Positions 57,068 to 64,000 of a stretch of 64,000 nucleotides of DNA are shown here, one piece after another (the first letter of the stretch is position 1; each line of letters begins with the position of its first letter). The notes below the pieces were generated by a model. It saw only the letters and a list, made by a program, of their open reading frames with translations, had not been told where the DNA came from and made no database searches. Origin of the DNA: Psoroptes ovis. Taxonomy: Eukaryota; Arthropoda; Arachnida; Sarcoptiformes; Psoroptidae. Position numbers and translations under genes: made by a program. The stretch is taken from positions 2,668,501 to 2,732,500 of the forward strand of contig PQWQ01000007.1 in the NCBI GenBank assembly GCA_002943765.1, given 5' to 3'.

Positions 57068-59423
57068 TATTATTGATATTTATTTAGAAACAAAACAATG
57101 AGAAAATTCTTGATTATTCTTGATAAATGGTTTATTATTATTTAAATTGCTATTATCATCTGTGACTGAACAAATATTTGAGCAAAATAAAAGCAAAAAA
57201 TGATTTCGACTGGATGCACGCTTTTATATGTACTAGTTCTTTTGTTTAGTGAAAAATATTACGGCTGTCGTCGTCGTAGTCGTTTGTTTGTTTGTTTATT
57301 TGTTATCAATGGTTGATGATGATGATGATGATGACGATGTTTATCATAAACAATATCAACACTGAACAATGTTTCAATGGTTTTTATTGTGCAAAATGAA
57401 ATTTATGATGATGGCGATGATGATGGAATAAAATAAAATTAAATTAAATTAAATTCAAATCAATTCAACTTTGTAATTGTTGTTGTTTCGTATCATCATC
57501 ATATGAGTTTTATTTTCAAACAAAAAACATAATAAAAACAAATGAACAAAGCGAGCATTACAATTCAAATTTCATGTTTTTTAATGTCTTTGTGCTTCTT
57601 TGTTCTAATTTGTTTTCATAGTTTTCTCCAATATCATCATCATCATCATTATTCAAGTCTGATATTATTATATTTACCATTCACTTTAATATATAGCAAT
57701 CCATGTTTTGTTTGTTTGTTTGTACACACATGAAAATTGTATACTTCTGCCATAATCACCATCAAGTATTTGGTGCATAATGGTTGGTAATATGTTCATG
57801 TTTGTTGCCGTACAAACAAATTTTTTTCATAATTTTCTCATATTCTTAAATTATTCGAAACATTAAAATAAATAATACAATGTTTGTCAACGTTTATCAA
57901 TGATTTTTCATGATAATCATCTTAATCATAATTATGGTAAATGATTGAATTCATAATCTCAGGTGAATTGAAACAAAAATATAAAAATGATGATCATTAT
58001 TCAAAAATAAAGATCTTTGATCTTCGTACAATTTCGATATCGCTATGGATCAATGAATTTTTACATTTTCATGGTCTTATCATCAATCAATGATTGATAA
58101 TATCGAATTTCGTTCCACTTCGATTTAGATAAATTATTATTATTATCATTTTGATTGATTTAATCAATGAATTGATAAACAAAATTATCAGTCAAATTTT
58201 GATCAAAATTTAAATTCATGTCGATATTACCATGGCTACATTTGGGAAAACCTTTGGTTGACCTGAAAAAAAGTTTTCCCTCTGCATTCAAATCGATTGG
58301 ATTCACAATTTCCAATTTCTTTCCAATAATTATTTCAGAATTGCACCAAAATCAAACGATACTCCATCCATCCATCCGAAAAAATAACATAAGCATCAAC
58401 AGCTATCAATTAACTAACTGCAATTTGAATCCTAAGATAACAACGGGCGTATTCATACGACAAATATTTCACGTTCATCAAATCATGCTTCTTTGCTTTC
58501 AATCATTTTTTCTTTCAAAACCACCTACGACATGATAAAATTGCACTGAGAAAACATACACCATTCAAGATGGTGTGTTTTGCAAATCAAATATTTGCAT
58601 ATACCAATACATGTAAAACATGAACAATAACGACGACGACAAATCACAATCAATGCGAATTAATTGAAATTTGAAATTTCAATTTTTTTTCAATGGAAAA
58701 TGCATTTTGATTTTCCACATTTTGAAAGCACAGAAGCAAAGAAAACATTTTTCAATTGAATTTCATATGCATTTTTTTTCAATATTAAGCTTTATTGTCA
58801 ATAGGCTGGTTGGTAGATTATTATTATTTGTTTTAAAGCCAATCAATTCGTCGTTCGTTTTGTTTTTTTCGTGAGTGTTTCAATGTCATATGATCGAGTA
58901 AATGAATGAGTGAATGAATGAAAAATTTTGATTATTAAAATAATGGTAATAATAATAATGGTGAACAGCTTCAGCATATACATTAATTATTGAATTGTTG
59001 CAATAACTTTGATAATTATTATTAATACTATGACTTTTTCTTCTTAATCATTATTAAAACAATTAATAAGAAAAGATATAATCAAAGACAAATTCATTCC
59101 TTCAGTAATGTTTTGTTTAATTTTTATAAATAACTTTCTTATATTGATTTAAATATTTTTATATTTTAGAGTTGATTATGTTTTAATTTATATCAACAGA
59201 AACAATACCAACGTAACCATATGGTACATTTATCTTGAATATTGATTGGTCCAAATCAATTGATTATCTCCATCTCATTAACGTGTGCTGTTTTGGACAT
59301 CATTCTTTATAAAATTACTCTTTGTTTGTTCTTTGATTATTTGTATTCAAAACAAAACTAGAAAAATTAATTTGATTTGATAGATATTTTCTCAGTAAAA
59401 AAATAACTAATAAATCAATTAAA
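57068..59423. other. Large spacer (2.4 kb)
   Basis: AT-rich with (TGA)n-like runs near 57309. Frames such as 58218-58535 (+) lack domains. A minus-strand segment near 58150-58270 shows an acceptor-like TTTTTTTCAG followed by an open frame, but no donor or upstream exon could be fixed. Confidence 0.4.
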
Positions 59424-60689
59424 ATGGAACAAAAATCAATAGATGATAATAATAATAGTGCTGATCCACCAGTTGATGATATTGAACCACCAATGCAAAA
59501 AAAAGATGTTGGCAGTAGCGAAACTGAAAGTGGCTTTCCATTACGTTTACCACCTGGTTTAGATCAACATTTTGGTGGTATGCTTAGTTCAATGATGCAA
59601 CAAAATCAAGGATTATTTGATCAATTTATGGGTCAACGACAACAACCCCAACGCAGAGATAATAACAACAATGATAGAAATGATGATCATCATTCAAAAC
59701 CGGAAACTATACGTCCAGATATGGCTGGTAAAATGTTTGAACAATCATTTGGTATGATCAATCAAATATTTCGTGATCAAGGTGCTGCTGATATGTTTGG
59801 TAAATTTTTCGGACAACAACAACCACGTGCATCAACTACATCACCATCTGAACCGCAGCCGCATATGTATCCAACATTAGATGATATGGATAATAAACCA
59901 CAACCACAGCAACATTCAACTAATCCAAAAGGTCAAATTGATGTTGAAACATTGCTTACTCAAGGTATCGATCGTCTTGGCATCAAGATTAATAATCAAA
60001 ATGCTGGCGACTTGTTGGGACAATTATTAGGACAAATGAAAAAACCAGCACAAGCCAGTGCCAGTACGCCTGAACAGCAACCTACGCCATCATCTGATGA
60101 GCGACATTTTTATCCAAAATTAGATGACTTAGATTTTGACAATAAACCTAAACCGGCGACTCCACCACCACAACCATCAAATCAATCACAACGCCCGGTT
60201 AATTTGGACAATGTTATTAATCAAGGTATCGATGCGATTGGCTCGGCTTTAAAAGGTAATGCTGGCAGCATTTTCAGTTCATTTCTTAAAAATACAATTA
60301 CAACCAAAACATCCAGTAGTAGTAGTGATTATAATGCAACTTATGATGAACGACCACGTCCAAAACCAACTCCAGCACCACAACCATCCACAAACAATCA
60401 TCAACCATTCAAAACGGTTGATGTAGAATTTTCAGATGATGTACGACCGCCTCCATCAGCACCTTCAGCGCCACCAGCACCAGTACCAACAAATGCTCCA
60501 GAATCCGTTCCAAAACCAGCGGCTCCTACTGCACCATCAGCTGTCCAGCCGGAACGAAAATCAGAAACTAAAACAACTAAAGAAGAAGGAAAAGATGATG
60601 ATGAATCGAAAAAAGATGAAAAAATCATTGATTTTATTCCGGATGATGCATTCGAAGCTGCATTTGATGCTATGGCTTTTAAAGATTGA
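59424..60689 (+). CDS. Modular Gln/Pro-rich repeat protein of unknown function
   Basis: A single exon of 421 aa, ATG 59424. It has no signal peptide or membrane helix. Three or four copies of a 60-80-residue module are visible. Each has a helical part built on (Q)G-(I/M)-(D/N)-(R/A/Q)-(L/I)-(G/F), then (A/G)-x-(D/S)-(L/M/I)-(L/F)-(G/S)-x-(L/F)-(L/F)-G-Q, followed by a Pro/Gln/Thr linker often ending YP(T/K)LDD(M/L)D with NKP soon after. Examples: QSFGMINQIFRDQGAADMFG, TQGIDRLGIKINNQNAGDLL and NQGIDAIGSALKGNAGSIF. The C-terminal third is Pro/Ala-rich and ends in an acidic helix (DDAFEAAFDAMAFKD). The family is not recognised. It converges on DNA2, with an AATAAA at 60967-60972. Confidence 0.7.
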   Translation: MEQKSIDDNNNSADPPVDDIEPPMQKKDVGSSETESGFPLRLPPGLDQHFGGMLSSMMQQNQGLFDQFMGQRQQPQRRDNNNNDRNDDHHSKPETIRPDMAGKMFEQSFGMINQIFRDQGAADMFGKFFGQQQPRASTTSPSEPQPHMYPTLDDMDNKPQPQQHSTNPKGQIDVETLLTQGIDRLGIKINNQNAGDLLGQLLGQMKKPAQASASTPEQQPTPSSDERHFYPKLDDLDFDNKPKPATPPPQPSNQSQRPVNLDNVINQGIDAIGSALKGNAGSIFSSFLKNTITTKTSSSSSDYNATYDERPRPKPTPAPQPSTNNHQPFKTVDVEFSDDVRPPPSAPSAPPAPVPTNAPESVPKPAAPTAPSAVQPERKSETKTTKEEGKDDDESKKDEKIIDFIPDDAFEAAFDAMAFKD

Positions 60690-61024
60690 TTTTAACCAAG
60701 AAAAAATTATCTGCTGATCATTTAATAATGATGATTACTTTGCTGCTAATTGAAATTGTTTTCATTCGATGCAAATGATGATAATAATTTTAATGAAATT
60801 CAATTGATAATTGTTTGATTTTGTTTTTTATTTTTATTTTTTCCCTCTTCTAAATTAGTTTTAATTTGTTTTTAATTGAAATTTAATCCGTTATTGTTAT
60901 TAATTAATATAATTGTTACAAGAATTTTCAATTTAAAAATTACAATATCAATATGTTTTTTCAAACAATAAATATATGAACACATCAAATTTTAATTTTT
61001 TCCGATATTAATGAATCAATCAAG
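60690..61024. other. Convergent 3' region shared by the repeat protein and DNA2
   Basis: 335 bp between opposite stop codons. AATAAA on the plus strand at 60967-60972 is a plausible poly(A) signal of the repeat-protein gene; AATAAA-like sequences on the minus strand near 60830-60845 may serve DNA2. Confidence 0.45.
60967..60972 (+). promoter_or_regulatory. Polyadenylation signal AATAAA
   Basis: The canonical hexamer 278 bp past the stop of the repeat-protein gene, in a convergent 3' region. Placement is plausible; cleavage was not verified. Confidence 0.45.
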
Positions 61025-64000
61025 TCAAATTACATTTAAATTATCATTAAATTCAATTAATCGTACATATTGTTCAGTGTTTAGCACATTGAATAAACTT
61101 CGAAATGGTAGATAACGTTTCAATGTTTGACAATTGCCAATAATAATTAATTTACGTTTTGATCGTGTCAAGGCTACATTTAATCGACGTTCATCTTTTA
61201 ATAATTCTGAATCGATTATCATTGATTTTTGTGAATTTTTATCATCATCATTGCTATTATTGATGAGTAATGTATCTGTTTGAAAACTTTTTACACATGA
61301 ATAAATGATTACATCTTTATCACGTCCTTGATATTGATCGACTGTATTGATTTCTAAACATTTTTCATTATCATTAGGTTCAACAATTTCATTATCGAAT
61401 AATTCTCTGATTTTATTAACTTGTTTACGAAATGGTGATATTATACCAATGTTATTTGTATTAAAATTTTTGCCATTTTCATTATCATTTTTGCTACCAT
61501 AGATCAATAATAATTTCTGCACAATAATTGTGATTAATTTAGCTTCAAAAAGATTGATTACATAACTACATTTATCATTAATTTTTAATGAGTTTTGTTT
61601 ACTATCAAATGATTTAGGCTGTTGACTAGGATTATCACCATCATTATCATATATTTCATATGCCATTTCTAATCCACTAGTGTCGATGAATACTACTGAA
61701 TCATTTAAATTTGGACTTATGATTTTTGACAAATATGTTTGACGATATTGTTCAAGTATTTTTTGATCACTTATCGATGTAGATAGATAATCCAATAATG
61801 ATATTTGCTCGATTTGTTCATTGGCACATTTTAATTTATTATCATATGTCAAACGATTTGCTATGTCCATTATAATTTTATTCATACGATATTGTATGAA
61901 TAATGGAAAGATCTTTATTGTCATTGCATTGTTTTTGTTATCTTTATCAAAATTATTTTCAATATAATCATCATCAAACTCGCCAATATTTTGATTATTT
62001 GTTGTATTCAATAATCTTGAAAATAAACTCTCGTCTAATCCATTATGGCGTGCATAATGACTTTGTACCACCGGTGGCAATTGTTTTTGATCACCGACTA
62101 ATATAAAATTATGACAATTGAATAATGGTCCTAATGATGTACAAAGAAATACTTGACTTGCTTCATCGATGATACAATAATCAAATTTTCTTTTACGAAA
62201 CAATGGATGATTGAATATGCCTAAACATGTTGCCGATACAACCGGAATCGTTGAATATAATTTATGCAATGCATTTATATTTTCAGTCTCCAAATATTCT
62301 TTAGTTCTTTCATAATCAGAAAATTTTAATAATTTTTGATAAATACGTTTTACTGATCCTAATCGTAAAAAATCAACATTTTGATTATATTCATCATTAA
62401 ATTGTACTAATTTCAACAAAATGTTATCAACAGCAGCATGTGTATAACTAGTCACCAATACTGAATATCCATGTTTGACGAGAATTTGTATTAATGCAAC
62501 TATTGTTTGTGTTTTACCAGAACCAGGACTGCCAAATATTAATGAACATTTTGTTTTCAATATTCCCAATATACAACGTTTTTGTTGTATGTTTAATTTT
62601 GATAATATTTCACAATTAAATAATTGATTATATGTACCGAATTTATAGCCATTATAATTTGATTTAGGCACGTGGCCATGTATAATAATTTCTCTCAATT
62701 CTTTAGCACGTTTATCTTCATCGCCATACATTAAACGTAAGAGATTTGAAAAATTTATCATCATTGCACGATTACTGATATTTTTTAAGAAATCAAGACG
62801 ATAAATTGTTTGAGGATTTAATTGACAAATTTCTTTTTCTAAACGTATTGAAATTTCTTCTAAATCATCACTAAATGACTCAATATAACCAACGGTTAAA
62901 CATAGTTTTCGACAAAAATTGCCATAAATTTCAATCGTTTTCGTTGGATTCATCAATTCTTCACTGATGATGACACTTCTTTCTTCTAATAATGTTGGAT
63001 TTATTTTCAAATCATTATTTAATTGAAAAAATTTTTTAGGCAACATTGATTGTTTAGGGTGACGATGAAATACAACAATACCATTGTTTTTATTTTTAAT
63101 TTTCATGCGACTCAATCCAAGTCCAACACGTTCGCAATCTTCAGAACGATGATTCCAAAAATCAACGAATTCTTCCGATGCCATACAATGTTGTCGTTCA
63201 ATTTCTAATAATTCACACCATTTTTGAAAAAATTCCATATCTTTAGCTCTTAAATGTGATGTTATCATCGATGATATGTGTGAGGAATTTTTTTGATCAT
63301 AATCATATAAATTTTGATCAAAACAACGATATATTAATGAACAGTCTAAATTATGTTCACACCGTTCACATGCATATGACGAATTTAGAGCTGGTGGTCC
63401 TTTCATTATCACATTTTTATAATTGACTTCATCGATAAAACCTAATTTATCGAAATAACGTACGAATTGATTCCTCAGTATAATCAAATCCCTAATCGCA
63501 TGACGATTTGTCGATATACATTGAGTATGAGGATTATCTTTTAAATAAAGTAAATAACCACCGAATGATTTATAATTTACATATTTATCACCCATAATAA
63601 TTGAATAAAGTATTACTTGTCCAGTATGTGATGATGAAAATGTATGCTTTCCAGTTTTCAATTCTAATGGAATTAAATTTGAATATTTTGCTTTGGTGAA
63701 TTTATCTTCTATTATTGCTTCAATACTTAAATCAATTTTGCCAATAAATCCATATTTTGTCGACCAAATATTATTTTCAACATCATGCAAACGCTGTATT
63801 GTGAATAATTTTTCTTCATTCAATAATTTTTCTTTAGAGCTATCATTATCAGTATAAATTTTCAGCCATTTAGATATTGAATCAATATAAGGTCGAATAT
63901 CTTTCAACAAATCTTCTCGTGTAATATTCAAATCATATAACTCTAATGTATATTTAGATATGATTGAATTATTGGTGAAACTATTAATTTGTTCAACATC
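61025..64000 (-). CDS. DNA2: DNA2 helicase/nuclease (partial, runs off the right edge)
   Basis: The frame is open from the right window edge to the stop at 61025, 991 visible residues; the N-terminus is outside. First comes the PD-(D/E)XK nuclease domain: GFIGKIDLS and LELKTGK (about residues 85-115) with the catalytic Asp and Glu-Lys. Three cysteines of the iron-sulfur cluster lie near 210 (CERCEHNLDC); the fourth is expected upstream. An SF1 helicase follows: GSPGSGKTQT (motif I, about 488), DEAS (motif II, about 610), GDQKQLPPVV, YQGRDKDVII and VALTRSKR (motif VI, about 940). DNA2 trims long flaps in Okazaki-fragment processing and resects DNA ends. All visible motifs are intact. Confidence 0.92.
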   Translation of the reverse strand, partial: DVEQINSFTNNSIISKYTLELYDLNITREDLLKDIRPYIDSISKWLKIYTDNDSSKEKLLNEEKLFTIQRLHDVENNIWSTKYGFIGKIDLSIEAIIEDKFTKAKYSNLIPLELKTGKHTFSSSHTGQVILYSIIMGDKYVNYKSFGGYLLYLKDNPHTQCISTNRHAIRDLIILRNQFVRYFDKLGFIDEVNYKNVIMKGPPALNSSYACERCEHNLDCSLIYRCFDQNLYDYDQKNSSHISSMITSHLRAKDMEFFQKWCELLEIERQHCMASEEFVDFWNHRSEDCERVGLGLSRMKIKNKNNGIVVFHRHPKQSMLPKKFFQLNNDLKINPTLLEERSVIISEELMNPTKTIEIYGNFCRKLCLTVGYIESFSDDLEEISIRLEKEICQLNPQTIYRLDFLKNISNRAMMINFSNLLRLMYGDEDKRAKELREIIIHGHVPKSNYNGYKFGTYNQLFNCEILSKLNIQQKRCILGILKTKCSLIFGSPGSGKTQTIVALIQILVKHGYSVLVTSYTHAAVDNILLKLVQFNDEYNQNVDFLRLGSVKRIYQKLLKFSDYERTKEYLETENINALHKLYSTIPVVSATCLGIFNHPLFRKRKFDYCIIDEASQVFLCTSLGPLFNCHNFILVGDQKQLPPVVQSHYARHNGLDESLFSRLLNTTNNQNIGEFDDDYIENNFDKDNKNNAMTIKIFPLFIQYRMNKIIMDIANRLTYDNKLKCANEQIEQISLLDYLSTSISDQKILEQYRQTYLSKIISPNLNDSVVFIDTSGLEMAYEIYDNDGDNPSQQPKSFDSKQNSLKINDKCSYVINLFEAKLITIIVQKLLLIYGSKNDNENGKNFNTNNIGIISPFRKQVNKIRELFDNEIVEPNDNEKCLEINTVDQYQGRDKDVIIYSCVKSFQTDTLLINNSNDDDKNSQKSMIIDSELLKDERRLNVALTRSKRKLIIIGNCQTLKRYLPFRSLFNVLNTEQYVRLIEFNDNLNVI

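Noticed and set aside
58150..58535. Possible spliced exon on the minus strand and a 105-codon plus frame
   Set aside because: An acceptor-like TTTTTTTCAG followed by an open frame to a stop was seen, but no donor-bearing upstream exon in phase could be fixed.

Overview
This window looks like nuclear DNA of an AT-rich arthropod. Genes are small and often compact, introns are mostly about 50-70 bp with GT..AG ends, and the recognisable proteins are animal ones: flotillin-2, AIFM3, TMEM201/SAMP1, DNA2, glutamine synthetase, alpha-tubulin, a Stubble-type serine protease and an arthropod-like chemoreceptor. Base composition, intron size and the protein set fit an astigmatid mite (house-dust-mite type). 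That placement is an inference and was not checked against a database.

Layout. 1-1203: no convincing gene. 1204-5395: a 5'-truncated I-group LINE (gag-like zinc knuckles, endonuclease, reverse transcriptase, RNase H) between two almost identical ~218-bp direct repeats. 5396-7732: mostly AT-rich spacer, but a small three-exon minus-strand gene of unknown function can be assembled at 6309-6771. 7733-17167: glutamine synthetase (-), a secreted/membrane acidic-repeat protein with one LDL-receptor class A domain (-), a divergent alpha-tubulin (+) and a four-helix membrane protein with a long disordered N-terminus (-). 17502-22543: a MARCH-like RING-CH membrane protein (+), two related BEL/Pao Gag-like ORFs with no pol (-) and a four-helix membrane protein (+) between them. 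23942-27632: a candidate small secreted protein and two more four-helix membrane proteins. 27633-34071: 6.4 kb with no convincing gene.

34072-42677: a 7TM chemoreceptor-like gene, a seven-exon Stubble-like transmembrane serine protease with a mucin-like stalk, and a four-exon secreted Cys-rich protein. 42703-44338: a MIF4G-like protein (-), followed by an intron-containing tRNA-Ser(AGA) (-). 46112-51053: three plus-strand genes: AIFM3, mitochondrial ribosomal protein mL63 and TMEM201. 52190-55734: flotillin-2, with a Gly/Tyr-rich secreted-protein gene nested on the opposite strand of its first intron. 56387-64000: two low-complexity hypothetical proteins, one with a clear modular repeat, and most of DNA2 (-), which runs off the right edge.

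There is no operon-like organisation. The most unusual items are the LINE with its very long target duplication and T-tract frame break, the pair of apparently intact Gag-only genes, the alpha-tubulin lacking K40 and the C-terminal tyrosine, the modular repeat protein at 59424-60689, and several small spliced genes that a simple ORF scan misses. Exon boundaries were read by eye from splice consensus and phase and have not been checked against transcripts.
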